From positions 4,269,001 through 4,333,000 of the forward strand of contig NZ_LT607750.1 of NCBI RefSeq assembly GCF_900090235.1: a DNA stretch of 64,000 bases. Reading direction: 5' to 3'. The stretch comes from Micromonospora echinaurantiaca (GTDB taxonomy: Bacteria; Actinomycetota; Actinomycetes; Mycobacteriales; Micromonosporaceae). A program made the position numbers and the translations under genes. Shown piece by piece: positions 36,386-45,009 of this stretch. Positions within the stretch are counted from its first letter, which is position 1; the number at the start of each line of letters is the position of its first letter. Under the pieces are notes generated by a model that had not been told where the DNA came from, ran no database searches, and saw only the letters and a list, made by a program, of their open reading frames with translations.

Positions 36386-36913
36386 ATGGCAGGGAAGATT
36401 CGACTCGAGGACCGGGAGTGTCCGCTCTCAGCGACGCTCGGCGTGGTCGGCGAGTGGTGGACCCTGCTGATCCTCCACGACGCGTTCGACGGCTACACCC
36501 GATTCGACCAGTTCCAGGAGAACCTCAAGATCTCCTCCAGCATGCTGACCAGCCGGCTGCGCACGCTCACCACCAACGGGCTGCTGGAACGCCGCCGCTA
36601 CCAGACCCACCCGGACCGCTACGAGTACGTCCTCACCGAGCTGGGCCGCAGCCTGCGGCCGGTGATCGTGACCCTCGCCGCCTGGGGCAACTCCCGGCTG
36701 CGGCCCGAGGACCGCAGCATGATCCTGATCGACCGCCAGACCGGCGCCGAGGTCGAGCCGGTCGTCGTGGACCGGGCCACCGGCCGCCCGCTGGACCCGG
36801 AGACCTTCGTCTTCGCCGCCGGCCCGGCCGCCAGCGAGGCCATGCGCGACCGGTACGCCGCGGTCGCGCCGGCGAGTCGCCGTTCCGCCGCCGGACGCGG
36901 CACCTCGGCCTAG
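36386..36913 (+). CDS. HxlR-family transcriptional regulator
   Basis: A 175-residue winged-helix regulator. The HxlR core spans 10-105: ECPLSATLGVVGEWWTLLILHDAFDGYTRFDQF (with the conserved Cys near 12 and W-W), then KISSSMLTSRLRTLTTNGLLERR, the recognition helix and wing. The ~65-residue C-terminal extension is variable. It is divergent from the SnoaL-like gene. Because the single conserved Cys is kept, redox or electrophile sensing is possible. Confidence 0.9.
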   Translation: MAGKIRLEDRECPLSATLGVVGEWWTLLILHDAFDGYTRFDQFQENLKISSSMLTSRLRTLTTNGLLERRRYQTHPDRYEYVLTELGRSLRPVIVTLAAWGNSRLRPEDRSMILIDRQTGAEVEPVVVDRATGRPLDPETFVFAAGPAASEAMRDRYAAVAPASRRSAAGRGTSA

Positions 36914-37018
36914 GCTGCCGGTGAGGCGGTCGCGGGTCGACCGGGCCGCGGAACGGCCGGCATCGGCGACCGGTGCGGGGCGGCACCCGGCGGCCAGCGT
37001 GAGCGGGGAGGCACGGCG

Positions 37019-37195
37019 ATGGATCCGACCACCGAGGTCCTGCTGGACGCGCTGAAGCGCGCCGTCGAGGCGCACGGCGTGCACGAGCGGCAGCTGGGCC
37101 GACCCGACCCGGACTGGCCCCAGTGTTACGCCGAGCACATGACCCGCACCCTGGCCGAGGACGGCTACCGGCTCACCGGTCCGAAGATCACATAG
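37019..37195 (+). CDS. Small hypothetical protein
   Basis: A 58-residue protein, MDPTTEVLLDALKRAVEAHG at the start, mostly helical with one Trp and one Cys (DWPQCYAEHM). GGGGAGG eight bases before ATG 37019 supports it. Codon positions are biased as in real genes. It overlaps the convergent ABC-F gene by 8 nt. No known domain; similar small helical proteins occur in other actinomycetes without assigned role. Confidence 0.7.
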   Translation: MDPTTEVLLDALKRAVEAHGVHERQLGRPDPDWPQCYAEHMTRTLAEDGYRLTGPKIT

Positions 37196-38831
37196 TTCCG
37201 CCGTCGGGCGCCGCGGTCTCCAGCAGCCGGCCCGCGGCGAGCCGCAGCCAGCGCTGCACCCGGATGTTCTCCAGGAACCGCTCGTCGTGGCTGACCACCA
37301 CGAACGCGCCCTGGTACGCGTTGAGCGCGCTCTCCAACTGGCCCACGCTGACCAGGTCCAGGTTGTTCGTCGGCTCGTCGAGCAGCAGCAGTTGCGGCGC
37401 TGGTTCGGCGAACAGGACGCAGGCCAGCGTGGCCCGCAGCCGCTCCCCGCCGGAGAGCACGCCGACCGGAAGGTGCGGGCGGGCGCCCCGGAACAGGAAG
37501 CGGGCCAGCAGGTTCATCCGCTGCGCCTCGGGCAGGTCCGGCGCGAACGCGGCCAGGTTCTCGGCCACCGTACGGTCGAGATTCAGCAGGTCCAGGCGCT
37601 GGGACAGGTAGGCGACCCGCCCCTCGGCCCGGCGAGCCACCCCGCTACCCGGCGTCAGGTCACCGTTGAGCAGGCGCAGCAGGCTGGACTTGCCGGCGCC
37701 GTTCGGCCCGGTCAGGGCGATCCGCTCGGGCCCGCGGATGGTCAGGTCGAGCCCGTCGCCGGCGAAGAGCGCACGGTCGCCGTAGCGCACCTGCAACCGC
37801 TCGCCGAGGAAGACCGTACGGCCGGCCGGGACGTTGGTCCCGGGCAGCTCCAGCGTGATCTTCTCCTCCTCGCGAACGGCGCGGCCGGCCTCGTCGAGGC
37901 GGGCCTTGGCCTCGCTGACCCGGGCGGCGTGCGTCTCGCGCGCCCGGCCCGCCGACTCCTGGGCGCCGCGCTTCATCGTGCCGGCGAAGATCTTCGGCAG
38001 CCCGGCGTTCTTCAGGTTCCGGGACGCGTTGCTGGCCCGGCGCTCGGCCCGCTCGCGGGCCTGCTGCATCTCCCGCTTCTCCCGCTTGACCTCCTGCGCG
38101 GCGTTGCGGAGGTTCTTCTCGGCCACCTCCCGCGCGGCCCGCACCGCCTCGGCGTACGCGGTGTAGTTGCCGCCGTAGGAGCGGACCTCGCCCCGGTCGA
38201 GTTCGAGGATCCGCTCCACCCGGTCGAGCAGCGCCCGGTCGTGGCTGACCAGCAGCAGGCAGCCGGTCCAGTTCTCCAGCACCCCGTAGAGCCGGTGCCG
38301 GGCGTCGACGTCCAGGTTGTTGGTCGGTTCGTCGAGCAGCAGCACGTCCGGTCGCTTCACCAGCTGCGCGGCCAGGCCGAGGGAGACCACCTGGCCGCCG
38401 CTGAGGGTCCGCAGCCGTTGGGTGAGCGTGACCTCGGTGAGGCCGAGCCGGTCCAGCTCGGCGCGGGTGCGCTCCTCGATGTCCCAGTCGTTGCCGATGG
38501 TGGTGAAGTGCTCCTCGCTGGCGTCGCCGGACTCGATGGCGGTCAGCGCCCGGAGCACCGGGTCGATCCCGAGGACCTCGGCCACCGTCAGGTCACCGAC
38601 GAGGGACAGGTTCTGCGGAAGGTAGCCAAGCACCCCGTTGACGGTCACCGTGCCGCCGGTCGGGCGCAGCTCGCCGGCGATCAGCCTGAGCAGGGTGGTC
38701 TTGCCGGCGCCGTTCGGCGCGACCAGGCCGGTGCGGCCGGCGCCGACGGAGAAGGACAGGTCCTGGAAGACGGGGGTGTCGTCCGGCCAGGAGAAGGACA
38801 GGTTCGAGCAGACGATGAACGCATCGGACAT
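37188..38831 (-). CDS. ABC-F ATPase (ribosome-associated, possible antibiotic resistance)
   Basis: A 547-residue protein with two ABC domains and no membrane segment. First ABC: Walker A APNGAGKTT (near 40), signature LSGGQ (near 153), Walker B LLLDEPTNNLD. A charged helical linker (about 240-315, rich in Arg, Glu, Ala) is the P-site tRNA interaction motif region. Second ABC: TGPNGAGKSS, LSGGE, LLLDEPTNNLD. ABC-F proteins act on the ribosome, and many protect it from macrolide, lincosamide or pleuromutilin drugs. ATG 38831 follows GAGGTCTCCCG. A short leader ORF lies upstream. Confidence 0.9.
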   Translation of the reverse strand: MSDAFIVCSNLSFSWPDDTPVFQDLSFSVGAGRTGLVAPNGAGKTTLLRLIAGELRPTGGTVTVNGVLGYLPQNLSLVGDLTVAEVLGIDPVLRALTAIESGDASEEHFTTIGNDWDIEERTRAELDRLGLTEVTLTQRLRTLSGGQVVSLGLAAQLVKRPDVLLLDEPTNNLDVDARHRLYGVLENWTGCLLLVSHDRALLDRVERILELDRGEVRSYGGNYTAYAEAVRAAREVAEKNLRNAAQEVKREKREMQQARERAERRASNASRNLKNAGLPKIFAGTMKRGAQESAGRARETHAARVSEAKARLDEAGRAVREEEKITLELPGTNVPAGRTVFLGERLQVRYGDRALFAGDGLDLTIRGPERIALTGPNGAGKSSLLRLLNGDLTPGSGVARRAEGRVAYLSQRLDLLNLDRTVAENLAAFAPDLPEAQRMNLLARFLFRGARPHLPVGVLSGGERLRATLACVLFAEPAPQLLLLDEPTNNLDLVSVGQLESALNAYQGAFVVVSHDERFLENIRVQRWLRLAAGRLLETAAPDGGTM

Positions 38832-39159
38832 CGGGAGACCTCGGATGTGACGTGGGCGCGGCGGCGCCGGCCCTGAGGAGACATGGGCTGGTGGAACGAC
38901 GGCATGGCCACGTCGGCGGCGCTGGTCACTGCGCCGGCCGGTGGCCGGACCTCCCGGTATCACCCGGAGATGTCGTCGTCACCCGCCATGTCTGATCTCC
39001 CTCACTCGATCACTCCCCTCGACCCTAGCACCGCCGGCGCCGGTCCCGACCGGGTCCGCCACCCGGTGCCCGGGGGCCTACTAAGATCCACTATCTCGGC
39101 GTACGAGCGCGGGCCCGCCCACGAGACGGGGCGCCGGCCATCGGGACGAGGAGGGCCGG
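38832..39159. promoter_or_regulatory. ABC-F leader region
   Basis: About 330 nt between the ABC-F gene and the rightward gene at 39160. On the - strand a TANNNT -10 box (TAGGGT, 39027-39022) precedes a leader ORF (38989-38960), then about 130 nt to the ABC-F start with a short CCGGCC-ACC-GGCCGG hairpin. The arrangement fits attenuation by ribosome stalling. The rightward gene's own ribosome site is at its right end. Confidence 0.5.
38960..38989 (-). CDS. Leader peptide of the ABC-F gene
   Basis: A nine-codon ORF, MAGDDDISG, with an ideal GGGAG ribosome site 7 nt before its ATG. It ends 128 nt before the ABC-F start. Short, well-initiated ORFs upstream of ABC-F resistance genes are known to sense ribosome-targeting antibiotics by stalling. 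The sequence itself is seen; the regulatory role is inferred. Confidence 0.5.
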   Translation of the reverse strand: MAGDDDISG

Positions 39160-39732
39160 ATGCCGGACGAGGAACCCGGACCGTACGCCGTCCGCCGGCC
39201 GCTGCTCCTGGGCGCCAATCCCTTCGCCACTCTCTACGCCGCTGGGGAGCCGAGCGCGTACGCCTCCGTCTGGCGCGTCGACTGGTCGATCTGGGGCAGT
39301 GGCAACATGCTGATCCTCTGGTACGACGGCCGGCTCCACGTCGTCGGGGACGACGGGCGGCTGGCCGGCCGGATCGAGGAGTACTTCGTCCGCAACTTCG
39401 ACGAGGCGACCGCGCTGCCCGGCTGGCCGGCGGCCACGGTGACCGTCGCCGACACCGCCGTCCAGGTCGACCCGGCGAGCGGGACCACCGCGCACGGCGG
39501 CGACATCACCGTACGGCTGTCCGGCATCCTCGACGCCCGCCCGTTCGCGGCGCCGGAGTTTCCCCTCCACGGGCGCGGCCACGGCCTGTCGATGCAGGTG
39601 CTGCCCTGCGCCGAGGCCACCGTGACGCTGGCTGGCCGGCGCCTACCGGGCGCGCCCCGGGTGACCCGGGACGACCGCGGCCGGCCGCTCTCGTCGGCGG
39701 TCTGCACCCTGCACGAGGCGTGGAGCGGATAG
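39160..39732 (+). CDS. Hypothetical soluble protein
   Basis: A 190-residue soluble protein. It reads PYAVRRPLLLGANPFATLYA, then DWSIWGSGNMLILWYDGRLHVVGDD, a Trp-rich stretch, followed by beta-rich sequence with LSMQVLPCAEATVTLAGRR. No known family is recognised. It may be a two-part beta protein. GACGAGGAGG before ATG 39160 is a strong ribosome site. It converges with the SRPBCC gene; the 133 nt between them are noncoding. Confidence 0.75.
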   Translation: MPDEEPGPYAVRRPLLLGANPFATLYAAGEPSAYASVWRVDWSIWGSGNMLILWYDGRLHVVGDDGRLAGRIEEYFVRNFDEATALPGWPAATVTVADTAVQVDPASGTTAHGGDITVRLSGILDARPFAAPEFPLHGRGHGLSMQVLPCAEATVTLAGRRLPGAPRVTRDDRGRPLSSAVCTLHEAWSG

Positions 39733-39865
39733 GTCGCGGGCCGGCTGCTCGTCGACCACGCGGAGGATCCGCCGTGGCCGGTGCGCGACGAGCGCGACCC
39801 CGGCGATCGACAGGCGGCGACCCCGCCGCCCGTCGTGGGTTGGCGGGGCCGCGGCCGGCCGGTGG

Positions 39866-40624
39866 TCAGCCGATCGGGAGGGCGGCGACCCAGTTCTGCC
39901 AGGCCGGGCCGGTGCGCTCCGGGTCCTGCTGCCGGCCGAACAGGTGGTGGCCGAGCACCAGCGCGTTGCCGCGGTCGGTGCCGGAGTGCAGGAACCGGTA
40001 GAGCGCGTCATCGGTGCGGACGCCGAGGTAGGTGGGCAGCCCGGCAAGGTCGACCACCCCCTCGACCGGCGGCAGTCCGTCGACGGTGAACCGGACCGGC
40101 GCCCCCTCGGTGACCGGGCCGGTGATGCCGAGGGCGCGGGCGACCGCCGCCCAGACCTCGTCCGGGGTGCCGGCCTGGGGCCGGAAGGCGGTGACCGGGG
40201 CACCGGTGCGGCCGGCGAAGTGGGCGACGTACGCGGCCAGGGTGCCGAGGTACATGTCCCAGCCAACCTTCATCGCCTCGTACTCGGTCTCCCAGTTGTC
40301 GCCGAGGACGCCGCTCTGCACCAGCCGCAGCGTGGTGCTGCCCTGCTCCCGGCCCTCGATGAGGTATTCGATGGCCATGAAGGTGCCGTCCGGGCCGGCG
40401 TCGCCGCGGTACGCGAACCGCTTGCCGGGCTCCCAGCCGGTGACCGTCGCCTCGCTGACGAAGCCGGCCATGTCGTGGCGGGTGCGGCTGCCCTCGCCCG
40501 GGTTCACCTCGCTGCGGCCCATGAACCAGGAGTCGATCCCCGGCCCGGTGGCGATCGCCTCCCACACCTGCTCGGGCGTGGCGGCCAGCTCGATGTCCTT
40601 CGTCAGCTCGAATGCGTGTCCCAT
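39866..40624 (-). CDS. SRPBCC/AHSA1-family protein
   Basis: A 252-residue protein with an N-terminal START-like (AHSA1/SRPBCC) domain at about 1-140: ELTKDIELAATPEQVWEAIATGPGIDSWFMGRSEV, then EPGKRFAYRG and LRLVQSGVLGDNWETEYEAMKVGWDMYLGTLAAYV. The C-terminal ~100 residues are a separate extension often found in actinobacterial members. It probably binds a hydrophobic ligand. ATG 40624 is preferred because GAGAGGTG sits 7 nt ahead; GTG 40633 would overlap that site. An ArsR regulator gene lies upstream on the same strand. Confidence 0.85.
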   Translation of the reverse strand: MGHAFELTKDIELAATPEQVWEAIATGPGIDSWFMGRSEVNPGEGSRTRHDMAGFVSEATVTGWEPGKRFAYRGDAGPDGTFMAIEYLIEGREQGSTTLRLVQSGVLGDNWETEYEAMKVGWDMYLGTLAAYVAHFAGRTGAPVTAFRPQAGTPDEVWAAVARALGITGPVTEGAPVRFTVDGLPPVEGVVDLAGLPTYLGVRTDDALYRFLHSGTDRGNALVLGHHLFGRQQDPERTGPAWQNWVAALPIG

Positions 40625-40677
40625 GGTCGGCACCTCTCAGTCAGCGTTCGGTCGTGGTCGGTCGGAGGTCGGTCGGG

Positions 40678-40768
40678 GTGTGGTGACGGTGGCGCGGAGC
40701 GCCGCCGACGGTGTGGTGACGGTGGCGCGGAGCGCCGCCGACGGTGTGGTGGCGGTTGGCGGCAGCGG
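40678..40768. repeat. 33-bp tandem repeat, two perfect copies plus a degenerate third
   Basis: Units at 40678-40710 and 40711-40743 are identical; a third, partly diverged copy follows from 40744. They lie in the gap between the arsR-type gene and the SRPBCC gene. Each unit has the palindromic core GGCGC-GGA-GCGCC. Confidence 0.85.
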
Positions 40769-40826
40769 CGTTCGGCATGCGCCGGCCGGGTGGTGCGGCA
40801 GCGACGGCCGGGCCGCAGCGGTCGGC

Positions 40827-41435
40827 TCAGGGGTTCCCGGTCTCGTCGCCGCCGGCCGGGGTGACGCTGGGATGCAGGGCGAGCACCACCCGGTGGGCAC
40901 GCCCGCCGGGGGCCGACTCGTCGTGGTACCTGCTCACCAGGTCGGTGAGCGTGGACGCCAGTTCCTCGGCGAATGCGGCCCGCTCGCCCGCCGAGGCGAA
41001 CCGCACCTCGGCGTCCATCGCGAAGGTCGCCACCCGCTTCTTCGCCCGGTCGGCGCCGGTGATGAGGGCGCCGACGTCCTGCACGAGCCGGGCGGCGACG
41101 GCGAGCAGCCACCGCGCCGAGAGCCGGTCAGGCTGCTCGGACGGCTTGGGCCGCACGGCGGCGAGGGCGGCTGGCGAGATGACGTACGACGCCGCGGTGG
41201 CCCGCATGACCCGTTCGGTGACGTTGCCCTTGCGGCGCTCCTCGACCAGCTCGATCAGGCCGTGCTGCTCGAGCGCGCGAAGGTGGTAGTTGACCTTCTG
41301 CCGGGGAAGGCCGACCCGCGCCGCGAGCATGGTCGCCGAGGCCGGCTCGGCGAGCTCGGCCAGCAGCCGGGCCCGCATCGGGTCCAGCGACGCCTCGGCT
41401 GCCGCCGGGTCCTCGATCACTGCGATGTCGTGCAT
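40827..41435 (-). CDS. ArsR-type helix-turn-helix regulator
   Basis: A 202-residue regulator with an N-terminal winged helix (about 15-80): DPMRARLLAELAEPASATMLAARVGLPRQKVNYHLRALEQHGLIELVEERRKGNVTERVMRA. The C-terminal ~110 residues are helical and lack metal-site Cys/His clusters, so it is not a classic arsenic sensor. ArsR/SRPBCC pairs are common, and the SRPBCC gene follows on the same strand after a repeat-containing spacer. Confidence 0.88.
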   Translation of the reverse strand: MHDIAVIEDPAAAEASLDPMRARLLAELAEPASATMLAARVGLPRQKVNYHLRALEQHGLIELVEERRKGNVTERVMRATAASYVISPAALAAVRPKPSEQPDRLSARWLLAVAARLVQDVGALITGADRAKKRVATFAMDAEVRFASAGERAAFAEELASTLTDLVSRYHDESAPGGRAHRVVLALHPSVTPAGGDETGNP

Positions 41436-41552
41436 GCTCTGAGCCTCTCACCGACAGCTTTTCCTGTCAAGACAAGATTTATGGTCGGTGAGCGCCGGTT
41501 GTCGGCCCGCCCCACTTATCCATACTTGTGGATGTTTTCGAGCCGGACATGA

Positions 41553-42032
41553 TCGGGCATCGGGCAGCCTCGATCGGAACCCCCGCCCATCGGCACTTCC
41601 GGAGGCGTCCCGCACAACCTGCCGGTCGACGCCGGCCAGGCGATCCGCTTCTTCGACCTGGACAGCACGGCGACGCCCACCAGCCCGCCGCCCAGCACTC
41701 CCCCGCCGCCCACCGGAGCCTGCCGGGTGGCGTAGGCGGTGAACGCCTGGAACACCGGCCTGACCACCTCGCTGACCATCACCAACACCGGAACCACCCC
41801 GGTCGACGGCTGGAGCCTGGCCTTCACCCTGCGCGCCGGGCAGACCATCACCGGCGGCAGGAACGCCTCGTACGCACCGGCCAGCGGCGCGGTGACCGCA
41901 AGGAACGTCTCCTACAACGCCACCACCGCGCCGAACGCCTCGGTCAGCATCGGCTTCCAGGCCACCCACACCGGGAACACCGGGCGGCCGACCTCGTTCA
42001 CGCTCAACGGATCGCCCTGCGCGGTCGCCTGA
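41553..42032 (+). pseudogene. Decayed secreted enzyme with C-terminal CBM2, broken by a stop codon
   Basis: In one frame this region codes for a short unrecognised stretch (GGVPHNLPVDAGQAIRFFDL near 41604-41660), a Thr/Pro linker and a family-2 carbohydrate-binding module. An in-frame TAG at 41733-41735 interrupts the module where CBM2 proteins normally have Tyr (CRVA-stop-AVNAWNTG), so a TAC to TAG change is likely. After the stop the module is intact to TGA 42032 (SLTITNTG, DGWSLAF, FTLNGSPC). Only a fragment of the catalytic domain remains, with a stop at 41550. It may be a relative of the secreted polysaccharide enzymes nearby. Confidence 0.75.
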
Positions 42033-42281
42033 GCGTCATCGGCGAGCGGGAGTGGGCGGCAAACGTCCGCCGGCCGTCCACTCCCGACCCGCGGTACCGC
42101 GCGACGCCGCGTATCCGGACGCGTACCCGCTGGTGAGAGCGGTGGTGCGGCTATTGACTGTGAGCTGAGGCACACCATTCAATGGCGGGGTGGTAGGACG
42201 CGCCACCGCAGCGGCCTCGACACCGACCAACGACCCGGCCGCCTCGACCGGTCGCCCTACCACGTCCGTCGTCGGGATGGC

Positions 42282-43325
42282 GTGGATACGGTGGACAGTC
42301 GGGTGAACGAGCGACGCCGCAGGATCCTCCTCGGCGCGGCGTTGCACGTCGTCTCGCACGCGGTGGCCGTCATCTACTGTCTGCTGACGCTCGACCAGCC
42401 CAACCGGTCCCTCATGCTCGCCGCCTACCTGTGCGGAATGGCGTCCGGGCTGGTGGGGGTGTGGGCGGCGCGGCGGGTGACGACGCAGGTGGCGGGATAC
42501 CGTCTCTCGTTCACCATCCTGCTGGTCACACTCCTGGCGGCGGCGCTCGGCGCGCACTGGGACGGCGGCGTCACCTCGCCGGCCGCGCTGGGTTTCGTGA
42601 CCACCACCGTGTTCGTCGCCAACTACACGCCGCACCTGCGGCTGATGATCGCGCTCGAGGTGCTCGTCGTCGGGTCCTACCTCGCCGTCGCCGTCACCGG
42701 CGGACCGGCGCACTCCGGTCACGTCTTCATCTATCTCGCGGGCATGCTGGTGCTGGCCTCGGTCTGCTCGACGCAGGCCCGGATCCTGGCGCGGCAGCGG
42801 TCCCAACTGCGGGCGCTCGCAGCGCTGGATCCGCTCACCGGCGCCCTGAACCGGCGCGGTCTGGCGGAGTTCGCCAGCCACCTCTTCCACGGCGGCTGCC
42901 GGCCCGGCCCGTCCCTGCTCTGCCTGGACCTGGACGACTTCAAGCTGGTCAACGACCGCCTCGGGCACGCCGCCGGCGACGAGTTGCTGCGGCGGACCGT
43001 GTCGGCGGCCCGGGACGTCCTGCGCGTCGAGGACGCCATCGCCCGGGTCGGCGGCGACGAGTTCGTCGTCGTGCTGGTCGACGCCGACGCATCCACCGCC
43101 CGGGCGATCGCCACCCGGATCGGCGCGGCGGTGGGCCAGCACACCAGCGTCAGCGTCGGCTCGGCCACCGCGCCGTACGACGGGGACTCCCTCGAAGCGC
43201 TGATGCTCGCCGCCGACCAGCGGCTCTACCGGGTGAAACAGGAACGCCACCGGGTCGCTGCCCGGCCGCCCGCGGACGGCAACGGCCTGCTGCCCCGGGG
43301 CGCGGGCGCCTTCGGCGCCCCGTGA
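42282..43325 (+). CDS. Membrane-bound diguanylate cyclase (GGDEF)
   Basis: A 347-residue protein with about six N-terminal transmembrane helices (residues 15-165) and a C-terminal GGDEF domain (~175-330). The active site is intact: RVGGDEF (near 255-261), DLDDFKLVND for metal binding, and DPLTGALNRRG at the start. It makes cyclic di-GMP from GTP. No inhibitory RxxD site is evident at the usual spot, and no EAL domain is present. Several GTG codons are possible starts; 42282 gives the longest frame. The 249 nt before it are noncoding. Confidence 0.87.
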   Translation: MDTVDSRVNERRRRILLGAALHVVSHAVAVIYCLLTLDQPNRSLMLAAYLCGMASGLVGVWAARRVTTQVAGYRLSFTILLVTLLAAALGAHWDGGVTSPAALGFVTTTVFVANYTPHLRLMIALEVLVVGSYLAVAVTGGPAHSGHVFIYLAGMLVLASVCSTQARILARQRSQLRALAALDPLTGALNRRGLAEFASHLFHGGCRPGPSLLCLDLDDFKLVNDRLGHAAGDELLRRTVSAARDVLRVEDAIARVGGDEFVVVLVDADASTARAIATRIGAAVGQHTSVSVGSATAPYDGDSLEALMLAADQRLYRVKQERHRVAARPPADGNGLLPRGAGAFGAP

Positions 43326-43803
43326 CCGGCGCCGCCCGGCCGCAACCGACGCTCACCCGGCCCGGGACGTGCTGCCCGTCCGTCTGTGATCACGGCTCCG
43401 CGAACTTTCCGACACACGAGGACAGCTCGGCCCGACGGTGCGGAACACTCACCGGCATGGCGAGATGGCGCACGGTCGATCACCCGTGGTGCGCCCCGCG
43501 GCGGGATCGGGAACCCGTCCGGACGGGCCGTGACTGTCGTCGACGAGGCCGGCGACGTCGACCCGCCGCAGGCCGGCCACGGTCGGATCGCGCCATGCCG
43601 GCATCGAGCAGGTTCGGGACGGTACGACCGTCGAGCCGCACCGTCGACGGGCCGGTTATCGTCCGATTTGCACCAGCGCTTATCCGACTGTACACCCGAT
43701 TGCGTTCTCAACACCCTTGCGTGTATGTATGTAGCTCTGGAGGATCCTGCGACCTGCGCCGAGACCGCGCCTCCGCGTCCAATCGAGCGTGTCCGGAGGG
43801 GTT
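43326..43803 (+). promoter_or_regulatory. Long upstream region of the FxSxx-COOH locus
   Basis: About 480 nt without a credible gene. The last 150 nt are less GC-rich than the surroundings. TTGCGT (43700-43705) and TATGTA (43724-43729), 18 nt apart, could be the promoter of the TIR operon. GGAGGGG (43795-43801) is the ribosome site of the first TIR gene. Confidence 0.5.
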
Positions 43804-45009
43804 GTGGCATCCATTTTTCTGAGTTACAGACCCGACGACGACGGCGCCTACGCCGAAGCGTTCCTCGGCGAACTCTGCGACGCCGTCCGGCTGCTGAGCG
43901 GCGGCGATACGTCGTTGACAGTCTTCACATTCGGGGACGACGCCGTCGTCGACGGTGAATGGACGCGAGCGGCCGCGCAGGCTTTGGCGGAATGCACGGT
44001 GTTCCTCGCGATCTGTTCGCAGCGGTATTTCCTCACCGAGCGGTGTGGCCGCGAATGGTCGGCCTTTCAGGACCGGCTGCACCACCACGAGACGATCACC
44101 GGACGCCGGCCGAAGGCCGTCGTACCGGTCGCCTGGGGCGACAACGGGCTCTACGGCGACCTCCCGGCCGGCGAGTTCACCACGGACCTGGCGCGGCGGG
44201 CGGACGTCCGGGCGCTGGTTCGGCTCACGAGCAACCGGTCCCGCTACCGCGACCTGCTGGGCGGGCTCGCCCGTCACATCGTCGAGGTCAGCCGCACCGA
44301 TCCGGTACGCCCGGCGGTCACCCTGCTGCCCTACGCGGCCACGCCGAACGCCTTCCGGACGGTGGGCAACCAGGCCGCCCGGCCGGCCGGGGCCGCCGCC
44401 GGGTTTCCGTCGCAGTCGGTGCGCTTCGTCGTCGCAGCGGGACGTCGCGACGAGATGGCCCCGGTCCGCGACGACCTCGACTTCTACGGTCCCCGGCGGG
44501 CCGACTGGCGGCCGTACCGTCCACTGCGGCCGGAGGCCCTCGCCACCCAGGCGCAGGCGGTCGCCGCCGACCATCTGTTCGACTCCGATGTCGTCGACGA
44601 CATCGAGGACATCGTCGGTGTGCTGGAGCGGGCGGACACCGACGACGAACTGCTCGTCATGCTGATCGACGCCTGGGTGGTGCGGATCGCCGCGCACCGG
44701 GAGGCGCTGGCGGAGGTCGACCGGCGCGCCGACCCGGTCACCGGGTTCGTGGTGCCGATCAGTGCCACCGACCCGGAGACGAGCCAGGCGCGGGAGCAGC
44801 TGACCGAGGCGTTGTCGCGGTTGCTCGTCCTGCGCTCCGGGCGATGCAACCCCATGCTGCGGATCGGCCCCGACTCTGCCGAGGAGTTCGAGCAGGAGTT
44901 GGGCGGCATCCTGGAGGCGTCGCGCAACCTCACCTTCCGCTCCGCGGATGTCCGCAGAGTCGCCCCGGGCGCCCCTGCCGGCAGCCGCCCGTTGCTCGAC
45001 GCCCCTTGA
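43804..45009 (+). CDS. fxsC: TIR-like protein FxsC
   Basis: A 401-residue protein of the FxSxx-COOH system. The N-terminal TIR-like domain (about 1-160) reads IFLSYRPDDDGAYAEAFLGE, then CTVFLAICSQRYFLTERCGREW, where the Glu before Trp is at the usual TIR catalytic-Glu region. A second TIR-related domain (about 200-380) has RFVVAAGRRDEM, FYGPRRADWRPYRP and LLVMLIDAW. Start GTG 43804 is chosen for the SD at 43795-43801; GTG 43789 is also possible. It overlaps the next TIR gene by TTGA. Whether it is an NADase is not shown by sequence alone. Confidence 0.85.
   Translation: MASIFLSYRPDDDGAYAEAFLGELCDAVRLLSGGDTSLTVFTFGDDAVVDGEWTRAAAQALAECTVFLAICSQRYFLTERCGREWSAFQDRLHHHETITGRRPKAVVPVAWGDNGLYGDLPAGEFTTDLARRADVRALVRLTSNRSRYRDLLGGLARHIVEVSRTDPVRPAVTLLPYAATPNAFRTVGNQAARPAGAAAGFPSQSVRFVVAAGRRDEMAPVRDDLDFYGPRRADWRPYRPLRPEALATQAQAVAADHLFDSDVVDDIEDIVGVLERADTDDELLVMLIDAWVVRIAAHREALAEVDRRADPVTGFVVPISATDPETSQAREQLTEALSRLLVLRSGRCNPMLRIGPDSAEEFEQELGGILEASRNLTFRSADVRRVAPGAPAGSRPLLDAP

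Noticed and set aside
40678..40768. Possible CRISPR-like array
   Set aside because: The 33-bp units are directly adjacent with no spacers and no cas genes are present; it is a simple tandem repeat.
43386..43803. Possible coding region upstream of fxsC
   Set aside because: The open frame continues out of frame into fxsC, has no ribosome site and no domain; composition and AT-rich end fit a promoter region.
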